Assembly: GCA_030633365.1 (NCBI GenBank)
Contig: DAOVSY010000078.1
Coordinates: 1-10,450, forward strand
DNA from: Spirochaetaceae bacterium
Lineage (GTDB): Bacteria; Spirochaetota; Spirochaetia; B11-G9
Length of the DNA stretch: 10,450 nucleotides
Direction of reading: 5' to 3'
Shown here: positions 1-8,261 of the stretch, in pieces
Layout of the letters: each line of letters opens with the position of its first letter
Numbering within the stretch: the first letter of the stretch is position 1
Position numbers and translations under genes: made by a program
Notes under the pieces: generated by a model
Seen by the model: only the letters and a program-made list of their open reading frames with translations
Told to the model about the DNA's origin: nothing
Databases searched by the model: none

Positions 1-371
1 ATAAACCCTATTCAGATCCTGATATAAAAAAACTCGTAGATAAAGTTGCTATGGCAATAGGCAAAATGGCTTTTGCAGCTAATACAACACCTGAGTATGA
101 ATTTGATGATAAAAAATTAAAGTTTGTATGGTCCGATGGAACACGATCAGAAGTTAGGAATCATGATCTTCGTGCTGACTGTGGATGTGCTGTATGCGTA
201 GATGAGTATTCCGGAGAGAAGCTCTTAAAAGTGGAAGATCTTCCTAAAGATATAAAACCTACAGAGATAACACCCCTTGGTAATTATGCATTAAAAATAA
301 CCTGGAGTGATGGTCATTCATCAGGTATTTATCCATATAAGCAGATTCGTAAACTGGAAAATATTGTTTAA
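1..371 (+). CDS. 3' end of Mrp/ApbC/HCF101-type Fe-S carrier ATPase with C-terminal DUF971 domain (partial)
   Basis: The reading frame is open from base 3 to the TAA at 369-371, so the gene enters from the left and its start is outside the window. An internal ATG at 51 lies inside a helical stretch and is unlikely to be the true start. The visible part is a DUF971 (gamma-butyrobetaine hydroxylase N-terminal-like) domain. It has a strand containing VWSDG, then LRADCGCAVC with a Cys-x-Cys-x-x-Cys cluster (codons at 180, 186 and 195), then TWSDGH with a His (315-317). This is the same Cys3-His arrangement that binds zinc in the hydroxylase. The preceding residues (PYSDPDIKKLVDKVA) resemble the C-terminal tail of Mrp-family P-loop ATPases. 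A DUF59-ATPase-DUF971 order is known in plant HCF101, which moves 4Fe-4S clusters. The DUF971 call is firm. The ATPase fusion is inferred from about 15 residues; a stand-alone DUF971 protein with a longer N-terminus is the alternative. Confidence 0.68.
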   Translation, partial: KPYSDPDIKKLVDKVAMAIGKMAFAANTTPEYEFDDKKLKFVWSDGTRSEVRNHDLRADCGCAVCVDEYSGEKLLKVEDLPKDIKPTEITPLGNYALKITWSDGHSSGIYPYKQIRKLENIV

Positions 372-390
372 GAAAAATTTATTATTCATG

Positions 391-480
391 TAAGGACAGC
401 CTGGTAGGGACTTCGTCCCTGTGTGGCTATGCACACATAGCCACGCAGGGTCGGTAACCCGATCCTGCGGGACTGTCCCT
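391..480. repeat. Multi-branched inverted-repeat element (three hairpins inside an outer stem)
   Basis: Outer arms GGACAG (394-399) and CTGTCC (473-478) enclose three adjacent hairpins. The first is AGGGAC (406-411) with GTCCCT (415-420). The second is GTGGCTATG (423-431) with CATAGCCAC (436-444). The third is an 11-bp stem, 444-454 with 459-469, containing one G-T pair. The element is clearly more GC-rich than the genes around it and starts about 20 bases after the upstream stop codon. The structure is read directly. That it is a dispersed REP/MITE-type element is inference, based on similar GGGACAGTCCC-type ends seen around REP-associated transposases. It may also protect or end the upstream transcript, but no T-run follows directly. 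Confidence 0.75.
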
Positions 481-521
481 ATAACTTGATTTTTTGTCTA
501 ATACTCTCTATCCTCCCAATC

Positions 522-878
522 ATGAAAATTACCAGATTGTTTTCCGATAAACACGGAGAATCCCACTTTGAGGATATAGACATCCCTTTAAAAAGTGTCG
601 GAGAAATCGGCAGCCTGTCAGATATTCTTCCAGTAAAAGGTATGATGCTTCGTGAGAACCCGGGTGATTACAACTATGACTGGCATCCAGCCCCCCGAAA
701 ACAGTATATTGTAATGCTTGAAGGAATGCTTGTTGTTGAGGTTAGTGATGGGGAACAGCGAAGCTTTCCGCCAGGTGACATACTTTTAGTGGAAGATACT
801 GAAGGAAAGGGTCATAAATCATGGGTACCTGATGGTAAACCAAGAAAATCACTTTTTATAACATTTGGAGATGAGTGA
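522..878 (+). CDS. Small cupin-domain protein
   Basis: 118 residues from the ATG at 522. A TTG 36 bases upstream is in frame but would add a hydrophobic stretch unlike the family and begins at the edge of the repeat element, so I chose the ATG. No good Shine-Dalgarno sequence is visible before it. The sequence is a single-domain cupin: DWHPAPRKQYIVMLEG (about residues 53-68) is a degenerate cupin motif 1 with His55. Then come a central strand VVEVSDG, the turn PPGD (83-86), and EDTEGKGH with His98 as the motif 2 histidine. Only part of the classical HxH...E metal set is visible, so metal binding and enzymatic activity are uncertain. Small cupins of this type are known in many bacteria without an assigned substrate. 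Its stop overlaps the next gene by four bases, which suggests translational coupling. Confidence 0.82.
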   Translation: MKITRLFSDKHGESHFEDIDIPLKSVGEIGSLSDILPVKGMMLRENPGDYNYDWHPAPRKQYIVMLEGMLVVEVSDGEQRSFPPGDILLVEDTEGKGHKSWVPDGKPRKSLFITFGDE

Positions 879-1294
879 CAAATATGAATATATATTTACC
901 TTTAGCCCTGGCTGTTGAATTTAAAGATTTTACCTTAGTGGACATACTGGGGTATGGTATTGCTGCATCATTTTTTATACTTTTTGCTTTGTATTATAAT
1001 AAAAAAACCAAGGGTGATAATTTAGGTATGGCCAGGAGAAGAGATGATTATGTTTCAAAACATCCTGATCTTAGTTCTGAATATAAGGAAGCAATATTAA
1101 TCGGTAAAATAATAACCGGTATGAATGAAGATCACATGGTTGCCAGTATTGGCCATCCAAAGAGAACTCAGATTCTTACAGTGGAACCGGCAAGAAGTGA
1201 AGTCTGGATATATCGAAATGGAGTTTATGCCCATATGCATATGGGTATTCTCCGGAAGTGGAAAATTCATCATAAATTTATTAATTTCAGTTAG
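875..1294 (+). CDS. Membrane-anchored SmpA/OmlA (BamE)-like domain protein
   Basis: 139 residues from GTG 875, which overlaps the cupin stop codon (GTGA) and has GGAG at 867-870, four bases upstream. ATG 884 is an in-frame alternative that would lose three residues. One membrane segment lies at about residues 22-42, followed by the basic KKTKG and a short linker. The C-terminal part (about 73-130) has the SmpA/OmlA pattern: [22 protein letters not shown] (helix, then G-x-P turn), then EVWIYRNG and a final strand. In BamE this fold helps outer-membrane protein assembly, but many unrelated lipoproteins and membrane proteins share it. There is no lipobox cysteine, so this is a transmembrane-anchored rather than a lipid-anchored version. 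Assignment of the fold is from pattern only; the function is unknown. Confidence 0.7.
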   Translation: MTNMNIYLPLALAVEFKDFTLVDILGYGIAASFFILFALYYNKKTKGDNLGMARRRDDYVSKHPDLSSEYKEAILIGKIITGMNEDHMVASIGHPKRTQILTVEPARSEVWIYRNGVYAHMHMGILRKWKIHHKFINFS

Positions 1295-1313
1295 TATTAT
1301 TCTAAATAAAGAG

Positions 1314-3545
1314 GTAAAAATGAATCACAAAATAATCTATACAAAAACTGATGAAGCTCCTGCTCTCGCTACCAGCTCCTTTTTGCCGATAATTAGAACT
1401 TTTGCAAAAACTGCCAATATAAATATAATTACTAAAGATATATCATTATCAGGTAGAATTATTTCTATTTTTCCTGAGTTTCTAAATGACAGTCAGAAAA
1501 TTTCGGATGATCTTGCGGAATTAGGAAAATTGGTTAAAAGCCCGGAAGCAAATATCATTAAATTACCAAATATAAGTGCTTCTGTTTCACAACTTCAGGC
1601 TGCCATTAAAGAATTGCAGGGGAAAGGGTTTAAATTACCTGATTATCCGGAAACCCCGATGGGTGGTCCGGATAAAGAGATAAAAGAACGTTATGACAGA
1701 ATTAAAGGCAGTGCTGTTAATCCTGTGCTTAGAGAAGGTAATTCCGATAGAAGAGCACCATCAGCTGTTAAAAAATATGCTATGAACCATCCTCATCCTA
1801 TGGGAGAATGGAGCCCTGTTTCCGGAACCAGGGTAGCTAGTATGTCTGTCGGAGATTTTTATGGAAGTGAAAAATCTATTGTATCCTTATCTTCAGATAC
1901 AGTAAGGGCTGAGTTAGTACAGGAGTCCGGTAAAAGAGTTGTATTAAAGGATAAAATTTCTCTACAGGAAGGAGAAATTCTGGATTCTGCTGTAATGAGT
2001 GTTAAAGCTTTGAAGGATTTTATAAAAAATCAGATTACAGAGGCAAATAAACATAATCTCCTTTTTTCTGTTCATCTGAAAGCAACAATGATGAAGGTTT
2101 CTGATCCAGTAATATTTGGTCATATTGTTTCAGTTTTTTTTGAAGATGTTTTTAAAAAGTATACAGAACAGTTTAAAAATATGGGTGTGAATCCAAATAA
2201 TGGTATAGAAGATCTTCTTTTAAAACTGGACAACCTTTCTATATCTGAGAAAGAAGAAATCCTTCAATCAATTGATGAGTGTTATAAAAAACAACCTGAC
2301 CTTGCCATGGTTAATTCAAGCCTGGGTATTACAAATTTACATGTGCCAAGTGATGTTATTATAGATGCGTCTATGCCCGCTGCAATAAGATCTTCAGGAA
2401 AAATGTGGAACCCTGAGGGGAAACTGCAGGATATGCTTGCTCTAATTCCTGACCGGTCTTATGCTGGTATCTATCAGGAAACAATAGAATTCTGTAAGAA
2501 ACATGGAGCCTTTGACCCCCGAACTATGGGTAATGTTTCCAATGTGGGACTTATGGCTCAGAAAGCTGAAGAATATGGTTCTCATGATAAAACTTTTCAA
2601 ATTGAAGCAAATGGTGTGGTTTTGATAACAAATCAATCTGGTACTGTTCTTATGGAACAGAAGGTAGAAGAAGGTGATATCTTTCGAATGTGTCAGGTTA
2701 GAGATGAGCCCATTCGAAATTGGGTTAAACTGGCAGTTAGCCGTGCAGATACCACCGGTTTACCAACTGTATTCTGGCTTGATAGTAATAGAGCACATGA
2801 TTCTCAAATAATAAAGAAGGTTGAAGAGTATCTACTCCTTCATAATACCAATGGTCTGGATATCAGGATTATGTCTCCAGAGGAAGCAACTCAATTTTCA
2901 TTACAAAGAGTAAAAGATGGAAAGGATACTATATCTGTAACAGGAAATGTCCTTAGGGATTATCTTACCGATCTTTTTCCCATCCTGGAATTGGGAACAA
3001 GTGCAAAAATGCTTTCTATTGTTCCTTTGATGAATGGTGGAGGTCTTTTTGAAACAGGTGCAGGTGGATCTGCACCAAAGCATGTTCAGCAGTTTATATC
3101 TGAGGGACACCTTAGATGGGATTCTTTGGGAGAGTTTCTTGCATTGGCAGTGTCTCTTGAACACCTTGGAAATAGTTTTAATAACAATAAAGCCCTTATC
3201 CTTGCAGATACACTTAATAAGGCTACAGAAAAATTCCTGGAAAACAATAAATCACCTTCCCGAAAGGTTAATGAACTTGATAACAGAGGAAGTCATTTTT
3301 ATTTAAGCCTATACTGGGCACAGGCTTTGGTAGAACAGGATATGGATACAGAATTAAAAGATTTGTTTTTACCTTTATCAGAAGCATTAATATCCAATGA
3401 GGAGATTATTATAACGGAACTTCTTGAGGGTCAGGGAAAACCTGTGGAATTAAATGGATATTATTGGCCGGATCCTGAATTACTGGATAAAGCAATGAGA
3501 CCCAGTTCTGTGTTAAATAAGATTTTTGATTCTGTCTATGCGTAA
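1314..3545 (+). promoter_or_regulatory. Start-site note: icd ribosome binding site and true start
   Basis: GAGG at 1311-1314 sits five bases before ATG 1320. The open frame extends upstream to 1125, but that extension lies inside the preceding gene and encodes nothing like the family N-terminus, so 1320 is the start used for the next entry. This entry spans the site and the gene whose start it decides. Confidence 0.6.
1320..3545 (+). CDS. icd: Isocitrate dehydrogenase [NADP], monomeric type
   Basis: 741 residues, full length for the single-chain IDH family (about 740). It oxidises and decarboxylates isocitrate to 2-oxoglutarate with NADP in the cytoplasm (TCA cycle, glutamate supply). The N-terminus [14 protein letters not shown] and the block [12 protein letters not shown] are family hallmarks. 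Aligned from memory with the Azotobacter vinelandii enzyme, the substrate and metal residues all appear present: Ser131, Arg138, Arg144, Lys254, Asp349, Tyr419, Arg546, Asp547 and Asp551. The NADP-selecting residues Lys587, His588 and Arg599 (in SAPKHVQQF and GHLRW) are also present. No frameshift or truncation is seen. The start is ATG 1320, five bases after GAGG. It follows the SmpA-like gene by 25 bases, so co-transcription is possible. This family is unrelated in sequence to the usual homodimeric IDH. Confidence 0.97.
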   Translation: MNHKIIYTKTDEAPALATSSFLPIIRTFAKTANINIITKDISLSGRIISIFPEFLNDSQKISDDLAELGKLVKSPEANIIKLPNISASVSQLQAAIKELQGKGFKLPDYPETPMGGPDKEIKERYDRIKGSAVNPVLREGNSDRRAPSAVKKYAMNHPHPMGEWSPVSGTRVASMSVGDFYGSEKSIVSLSSDTVRAELVQESGKRVVLKDKISLQEGEILDSAVMSVKALKDFIKNQITEANKHNLLFSVHLKATMMKVSDPVIFGHIVSVFFEDVFKKYTEQFKNMGVNPNNGIEDLLLKLDNLSISEKEEILQSIDECYKKQPDLAMVNSSLGITNLHVPSDVIIDASMPAAIRSSGKMWNPEGKLQDMLALIPDRSYAGIYQETIEFCKKHGAFDPRTMGNVSNVGLMAQKAEEYGSHDKTFQIEANGVVLITNQSGTVLMEQKVEEGDIFRMCQVRDEPIRNWVKLAVSRADTTGLPTVFWLDSNRAHDSQIIKKVEEYLLLHNTNGLDIRIMSPEEATQFSLQRVKDGKDTISVTGNVLRDYLTDLFPILELGTSAKMLSIVPLMNGGGLFETGAGGSAPKHVQQFISEGHLRWDSLGEFLALAVSLEHLGNSFNNNKALILADTLNKATEKFLENNKSPSRKVNELDNRGSHFYLSLYWAQALVEQDMDTELKDLFLPLSEALISNEEIIITELLEGQGKPVELNGYYWPDPELLDKAMRPSSVLNKIFDSVYA

Positions 3546-3633
3546 CATCAGGATATGCTATTAGGAAAAAGAATTGGGTTTTTTTTATAAAGATATATAT
3601 TACTGGATATAAATATTATGTATGGAGAGTAAA

Positions 3634-4107
3634 ATGCGAAAAGTTATAATTATTATTTTAGTACTGACAGTTTTAACCTTTGGGAATTTATTTGCTTTTG
3701 GTATAGGAGGTTCATTTACATTAGATGTATTGGAATCCGGTACCCGGGGAGCTGCATTGTCGGTAAAACTGGATCAGTTGGAACCCATTATTGGTTTAAG
3801 TTTTAGTTCTGGTGACAATAGTTTTTCACTTGGTGTTACTGCTGACTGGTGGATGTATCGTGAACCTTTAATTGGAATTGTTTATATGTATGCTGGTCCA
3901 GGTACTTATGTAAATGTTGCAAACGCAAATGATGAAACACTTGTAGATTTAGGATTAAGAATCCCTGTAGGATTACAGGTTTTTCCACTTGATCCCCTTG
4001 AACTTTTTCTTGAATTTGCACCAAGTGTTGGTGTTCAGTTCAGTAATCCTGTAACTTTTCCAAATTGGAGTGTCCAGGGGTCTTTTGGCTTTCGCTTTTG
4101 GTTCTAA
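3634..4107 (+). CDS. Small secreted beta-barrel-like outer-membrane protein
   Basis: 157 residues from ATG 3634, which has GGAG at 3624-3627, six bases upstream. An in-frame ATG at 3622 overlaps that ribosome binding site and is less likely. Residues 1-21 form a signal peptide: MRK, then a long Ile/Leu/Val core, ending NLFA. The rest is built of alternating hydrophobic strands (for example LGLRIPVGLQVF and LELFLEFAPSVGVQF) with Gly/Asp/Asn turns. It finishes GSFGFRFWF; a terminal aromatic residue is the usual BAM recognition signal of outer-membrane barrels. The pattern resembles small OmpA-like barrels predicted in spirochaetes, with perhaps eight strands. Function is not known. The ABC exporter gene starts 18 bases after its stop. 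A weak -10-like TATATT (3596-3601) lies upstream, but I would not rely on it. Confidence 0.75.
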   Translation: MRKVIIIILVLTVLTFGNLFAFGIGGSFTLDVLESGTRGAALSVKLDQLEPIIGLSFSSGDNSFSLGVTADWWMYREPLIGIVYMYAGPGTYVNVANANDETLVDLGLRIPVGLQVFPLDPLELFLEFAPSVGVQFSNPVTFPNWSVQGSFGFRFWF

Positions 4108-4125
4108 TTTTTCCCTGGAGCATTG

Positions 4126-5853
4126 ATGGTTAAAAAATTTGCAGCTTACTATAAAGCTCATAAATATTTATTTATTTTAGATATGTCCAGTGCAGTAATT
4201 GCATCTGTACTGGCAATATTTATACCAGTCCTTACCCGTTTACTCATTGGTAATTATCTTCCTTCCGGCAACAGCAGGAAAATTATATTAACTCTTATTC
4301 TAATGATGGGTATCTATATAATTAAAACTTTCCTTACTTTTATCCGTGTAAAGTGGGGGCATATTCTTGGTGTTCGTATGGAAGCGGATATGAGGAGAGA
4401 TCTGTTTTCTCACATACAAAAACTTTCATTCAGTTATTTTGACAGAGTAAAAACCGGACATCTAATGAGCCGAATTTCCAATGATTTGAGTGTTATCTCA
4501 GAAGTTGCTCACCATGCTCCTGAAGATCTGATTATTTCGATAGTTGTCCTTATCCTTGCTTTTACAGGTATGTTTATATTTAACTCATCTCTGGCGTTTA
4601 TTTGTATGATACCTTTACCTTTTATGTTTACATGGGGATTAATAATGGGCTCAAAGATGAGGCACGGGTTTCGTATGGTTCGAAAGGAGATTGCGGAAAT
4701 TAACAGTACTGTTGAAAATTCTGTTCAGGGAATAAGGGAAGTTAAATCCTTTGCCAATGAAAAACTTGAAAATAAAAAATTCCATAAAACCAATACATCC
4801 TTTCGGGTTTCCAAGGAAATTGTTTATGCCAGAATGGCAAAATTCTACTCTGTAATGGGTTTTTTTAGGGAACTCTATTATTTTTCCACCATTGCCGGAG
4901 GAGCCTTTCTTATTTACAGGGGGCGTTTGGAATTAGTAGATCTTTTGGCATTTATTCTTTATATAGGAATAATTCTCCCACCTATAGACAGACTAATTAA
5001 TTTTACAGAACAGCTTCAGCAGGGGATATCCTCCTTTGAGCGTTTTCAGGAGATTATGGATATACGACCAGATATTGAGGATAATAGCAACGCAGTGGAT
5101 TTTATTCCGAAAGATGGAAAAATATCTTTAAAAAATATCAGCTTTAAATATGATAAATCTCCTGACTGGATTTTAAAAAATATTTCAATAAATATAGCAC
5201 CAGGACAGACCATTGCTTTGGCCGGTGAATCCGGAGCAGGGAAAAGTACCCTGGCCTCTTTAATACCCCGATTTTACGATATCCAGGAAGGTTCAATTAA
5301 AATAGATGATCAGGATGTTAAAGGACTAAAACAAAGAAGTCTAAGAAAAAATATTGGAATTGTTCAGCAGAATGTTTTTTTATTTGATGGAACCATACGG
5401 GAAAATATTGTTTATGGTAAACCAGATGCATCAGAAGAAGAATTAACCAGAGCTGTAGATATGTCAAACCTGACAAATTTTATTTCGACATTATCTGATG
5501 GTCTGGATACAGAAGTTGGAGAGCGGGGTGTTTTGTTATCCGGTGGACAGAAACAAAGAATATCAATTGCCCGTGTTTTTCTAAAAAATCCAGAGATACT
5601 AATTCTGGATGAAGCAACCAGTTCTCTGGATAATGAATCTGAAAGTATAATTCAGGAAGCTCTCTGGCAGCTTAGTAAAAACAGGACCACAATTATTATT
5701 GCCCACAGACTCTCTACAATTATGAAAGCGGATAAGATCTATGTTATGAAGAACGGTGAGATAGTTGAAAAGGGAACACATTTGGAGCTGCTGGAGCGGG
5801 ATGGGTACTATAAAATTCTGGCGGATAAGGGGACTTTGGTTGCAACAGTATGA
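4126..5853 (+). CDS. ABC exporter half-transporter (fused membrane and ATPase domains)
   Basis: 575 residues, the usual size for MsbA/LmrA-type half-transporters that act as dimers in the inner membrane. ATG 4126 has GGAG (4117-4120) five bases upstream; the TTG just before it is not needed. The membrane domain (about 15-310) has six likely segments, including about 20-42, 53-73, 135-155, 157-175, 250-265 and 270-290, and the coupling-type sequence SYFDRVKTGHLMSRISND. The ATPase domain has Walker A GESGAGKST (367-375), Q-loop Gln415, signature LSGGQ (471-475), Walker B ILILDE (491-496), D-loop SSLD and switch His527. All catalytic residues are present. A homodimer is likely because no partner gene is adjacent. 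Substrate (lipid, peptide or drug) cannot be told. It closely follows the secreted barrel gene. Confidence 0.95.
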   Translation: MVKKFAAYYKAHKYLFILDMSSAVIASVLAIFIPVLTRLLIGNYLPSGNSRKIILTLILMMGIYIIKTFLTFIRVKWGHILGVRMEADMRRDLFSHIQKLSFSYFDRVKTGHLMSRISNDLSVISEVAHHAPEDLIISIVVLILAFTGMFIFNSSLAFICMIPLPFMFTWGLIMGSKMRHGFRMVRKEIAEINSTVENSVQGIREVKSFANEKLENKKFHKTNTSFRVSKEIVYARMAKFYSVMGFFRELYYFSTIAGGAFLIYRGRLELVDLLAFILYIGIILPPIDRLINFTEQLQQGISSFERFQEIMDIRPDIEDNSNAVDFIPKDGKISLKNISFKYDKSPDWILKNISINIAPGQTIALAGESGAGKSTLASLIPRFYDIQEGSIKIDDQDVKGLKQRSLRKNIGIVQQNVFLFDGTIRENIVYGKPDASEEELTRAVDMSNLTNFISTLSDGLDTEVGERGVLLSGGQKQRISIARVFLKNPEILILDEATSSLDNESESIIQEALWQLSKNRTTIIIAHRLSTIMKADKIYVMKNGEIVEKGTHLELLERDGYYKILADKGTLVATV

Positions 5854-5871
5854 ATTTAGCTGTCGGATAAA

Positions 5872-7701
5872 TTAATGCTTAATAATATCAGCTAATACCT
5901 GATTAATCTGATCCGGAGTAAAAGGTTTTGTAATATACTCATCCATTCCTGTATCAAGACATTTCTGACGATCCCCTTCCATTGCATTGGCTGTCATTGC
6001 AATAATTGGGATGTGTTTCCCTTTACATTTCTGATTTAGTTTTTCAGATAGTGAAATTGGAATATTGTTATGTGACAGACCCTTTCCTGTTTCACTTGCT
6101 CTGATAATTAAACTGGTTGTAAGTCCATCAAGTACTGGCATTTGAACATCCATCAATATTAAATCGAAAATTTCAACAGAAAGTAACTCCAGGGCTTTTT
6201 CCCCATTTTGGGCTGTAATAATCTGATGTCCATTTTGTTCTAAAATTATAGTCGCCAGTTTTTGGTTTATTTTATTATCATCTACTAAAAGTATTTTAAG
6301 TTTATTATTTTCATACTCTGGTGTTATAATCCTGTTTGAAAGAGTTTCGTCATCACCTTTATCGAGAGTAACTGTAAAGTGGAATGTGGTTCCAATATTG
6401 ACTTTACTTTCAAACCATATTTTTCCATTTATTAAATGAACCAACTGTTTGCTTATGGTTAATCCCAGACCGGTTCCTCCAAATTTTCTGGTAGTGGAGG
6501 CATCAGCCTGACTGAAATTGGAAAAAATAAGTTCCTGTTTATCATGCGGAATACCAATCCCAGTATCAGTTACCATAAAATGCAGTTTAATTTGGTTTTT
6601 TCCCATATCTTCTGTTGTTAGACTAAGTGCAACAGAGCCCTCTCTGGTAAACTTAATACTGTTACCAATAAGATTGATAAGGATTTGTTTCATACGCAAT
6701 TCATCACTTTTTACAAAGAGGTTATCTGGAAGGGTTTCAGCTAATAAAGTAAGTTTTAATCCCTTAGTTTTAGCAGATAAGACCATAATGGAAAAAATAT
6801 TATTAAGAGTATCTTTTAGGTTGAAATTTTGTTTTTCAATAATTAATTTACCAGCTTCAATTTTAGAAATATCCAGAATATCATTAAGCAGACCCATTAA
6901 TCCGTCAGCAGATATTTTTACATCATTAAGATAATTTTTTTGATCAGAACTTAGTTCTGTTGTTAATAAAATCTGTGTCATACCAATAATTCCATTCATA
7001 GGTGTTCGAATTTCATGACTCATATTAGCAAGAAAATTACTTTTTGACTGGTTGGCACTTTTTTCATTTTTATTGGATATTTCCAGTTTTTTAATTAATT
7101 CTTCATTTGTAAAATGTAAAGTTAACCTATCAGTTAATAAATTAAATTGCTGTTTTCCAAGCCAGAGTATAAATATCCAAAACATAAAAATAAGAGCCGA
7201 ATATTGAATATTCATTACAGTTTGGGATTTTATAAAAATTATTATAATTGATAATGGAAATGGAGTTATATAGACAAATTGGGCAAGTTTATTCATAGCC
7301 AGTACAAGTACTGCTATAAAAAGGATACTAATCATTATCAGTAAAATTAAACTTTGTGAATAGATATTTATAAATACACCAGGCAGTATTGCCAGTATAC
7401 TCCAGTTTATACCTATCAGGGCAGTTAGAGCCAGGTAGGTTGTTTTTAATCTATTTTGTTTTCTTACAGAAATATTTTTTGTTTTAAAAAAATAACTAAT
7501 AATGAATCTGAGGCCTGCAAGAAGAAACATTATAGATACCCATAAAACTAAATATTTACCGGGAACTATTGATTTTAAAGAAAAAGAAATAACAAGACTT
7601 CCAATAATAATAAATACATTAGCTTTAAAAGTACCTCCCATTAATAAATTGATTAGTTCTTGTTCTACATTTTTTTTGATTGAATTTTTTTGGGTAAGCA
7701 T
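5872..7701 (-). CDS. Hybrid sensor histidine kinase with multi-pass membrane sensor and C-terminal receiver
   Basis: 609 residues. The N-terminal part (about 28-183) has roughly six hydrophobic segments with short loops and no large periplasmic domain, HAMP or PAS, so it probably senses something in or near the membrane. A short coiled linker leads to HisKA with [15 protein letters not shown] and phospho-acceptor His229. The HATPase domain has N-box [11 protein letters not shown] (Asn347), G1 DTGIGIP (379-385), F-box IFSNFSQAD and G2 GGTGLGL. The receiver (about 468-605) has Asp474/Asp475, phospho-acceptor Asp518 in LMDVQMP, Thr570 and Lys592 in TKPF. About 20 extra residues (541-561) lie between helix 3 and strand 4 of the receiver. 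No HPt domain or response regulator is adjacent, so its partner lies elsewhere. ATG 7701 has no clear Shine-Dalgarno sequence. Confidence 0.95.
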   Translation of the reverse strand: MLTQKNSIKKNVEQELINLLMGGTFKANVFIIIGSLVISFSLKSIVPGKYLVLWVSIMFLLAGLRFIISYFFKTKNISVRKQNRLKTTYLALTALIGINWSILAILPGVFINIYSQSLILLIMISILFIAVLVLAMNKLAQFVYITPFPLSIIIIFIKSQTVMNIQYSALIFMFWIFILWLGKQQFNLLTDRLTLHFTNEELIKKLEISNKNEKSANQSKSNFLANMSHEIRTPMNGIIGMTQILLTTELSSDQKNYLNDVKISADGLMGLLNDILDISKIEAGKLIIEKQNFNLKDTLNNIFSIMVLSAKTKGLKLTLLAETLPDNLFVKSDELRMKQILINLIGNSIKFTREGSVALSLTTEDMGKNQIKLHFMVTDTGIGIPHDKQELIFSNFSQADASTTRKFGGTGLGLTISKQLVHLINGKIWFESKVNIGTTFHFTVTLDKGDDETLSNRIITPEYENNKLKILLVDDNKINQKLATIILEQNGHQIITAQNGEKALELLSVEIFDLILMDVQMPVLDGLTTSLIIRASETGKGLSHNNIPISLSEKLNQKCKGKHIPIIAMTANAMEGDRQKCLDTGMDEYITKPFTPDQINQVLADIIKH

Positions 7702-7730
7702 AGTATCAGTATCTATTATTTAAATAGAAA

Positions 7731-7760
7731 AGTATAGAATGATATTTATCAGACTTAAAC
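7731..7760 (-). promoter_or_regulatory. Possible promoter of the hybrid kinase gene
   Basis: Read on the minus strand, TATACT (7731-7736) is a good -10 box. A poor -35 match, TTTAAG, lies 17 bases upstream. The predicted transcript would begin about 25 bases before ATG 7701. A promoter is expected here because a terminator for the upstream gene sits at 7787-7814. The -35 is weak, so this is tentative. Confidence 0.35.
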
Positions 7761-7786
7761 TAATTAATTACAAAGGTTACTGACAC

Positions 7787-7814
7787 AAAAAAAGCTGCCT
7801 GAATACAGACAGCT
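7787..7814 (-). terminator. Rho-independent terminator of the split-barrel protein gene
   Basis: On the minus strand, AGCTGTCTG (7806-7814) pairs with CAGGCAGCT (7793-7801). This makes a 9-bp stem with one G-U pair and a 4-base loop, followed at once by a run of seven T. It starts 22 bases after the stop codon at 7836, so it ends transcription of that gene and separates it from the kinase. Confidence 0.9.
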
Positions 7815-7835
7815 CCTATAATAAATAGAAAAATC

Positions 7836-8240
7836 CTATTCCACCTCGTTATACTCACAAAAGGCATGATTTTTCCAACGCACTCTGGTGGGAACAACTT
7901 CCACATGTACTAAAGATGGATCATTTTCATCTGTAAACAATCCCAATGCCCCTGGATGAAGTTCAAGAAGTTTCTTTTTCTTGGCTGCATTTCCTGTTAA
8001 ATCGGCTACACCGGCTACTCTCAGGTGGTCACCATTTTTAGCTACCCAACATAGTTCAACTTTCGGATTGTCTTTCAGTTCCTGAACTTTTCCACTAATA
8101 TTAACTGTAGTACACCAGAACTTAAAATCATCTGTTACTACGAATTTCATTGGTCTAACCTTGGGCTGACCGTCAACACTGGTTGCCATTTGACATGACC
8201 CTGCGCTTAATACTATTTCTCGTACCTTTTTTCTGGACAT
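7836..8240 (-). CDS. Pyridoxamine 5'-phosphate oxidase-like FMN-binding split-barrel protein
   Basis: 134 residues with a strong ribosome binding site, AAGGAG (8247-8252), seven bases before ATG. The sequence follows the small split-barrel flavoprotein pattern. There is an N-terminal helix, then CQMATSVDGQPKVRPMKF (about 16-33; the GxPxxRPM strand-turn that holds the flavin phosphate in this family), FKFWCTTVNISGKVQELKDNPKVELCW (39-65), and GVADLTGNAAKKKKLLE before a C-terminal strand ending in VRWKNHAF. Family members are cytoplasmic dimers binding FMN, F420 or heme, often with no known substrate. It is too short and divergent to be the vitamin B6 enzyme PdxH itself. It lies downstream of the carboxyltransferase, separated by 167 bases of repeats, and ends in a good terminator. 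Confidence 0.87.
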   Translation of the reverse strand: MSRKKVREIVLSAGSCQMATSVDGQPKVRPMKFVVTDDFKFWCTTVNISGKVQELKDNPKVELCWVAKNGDHLRVAGVADLTGNAAKKKKLLELHPGALGLFTDENDPSLVHVEVVPTRVRWKNHAFCEYNEVE

Positions 8241-8261
8241 TCAGATCTCCTTCCTAAACTC

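Noticed and set aside
391..480. A tRNA or known small RNA gene
   Set aside because: The clover-like fold is not tRNA-like: there is no TψC or anticodon arm consensus, the outer stem has the wrong length, and there is no CCA-type end.
486..521. TTG start for the cupin gene
   Set aside because: It adds 12 hydrophobic residues not expected in the family and begins right after the repeat element; ATG 522 gives a normal cupin length.
1125..1319. Upstream in-frame extension of the isocitrate dehydrogenase
   Set aside because: It lies inside the SmpA-like gene in another frame, has no family similarity, and ATG 1320 has a proper ribosome binding site and the canonical N-terminus.
3034..3306. Open frame within icd in another phase
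   Set aside because: It overlaps the conserved NADP-binding region of icd and its translation looks random; likewise for the antisense open frames in icd, the ABC gene, the kinase and the carboxyltransferase.
3560..3592. Terminator after icd (run of eight T)
   Set aside because: The T-run is preceded only by a weak A/T pairing with no GC-rich stem.
5856..5895. TTAGCTG/CAGCTAA inverted repeat at the convergent gene ends as a shared terminator
   Set aside because: The stem is only 7 bp with a 26-base loop, lacks a T-run on either strand, and half of it lies in kinase codons.
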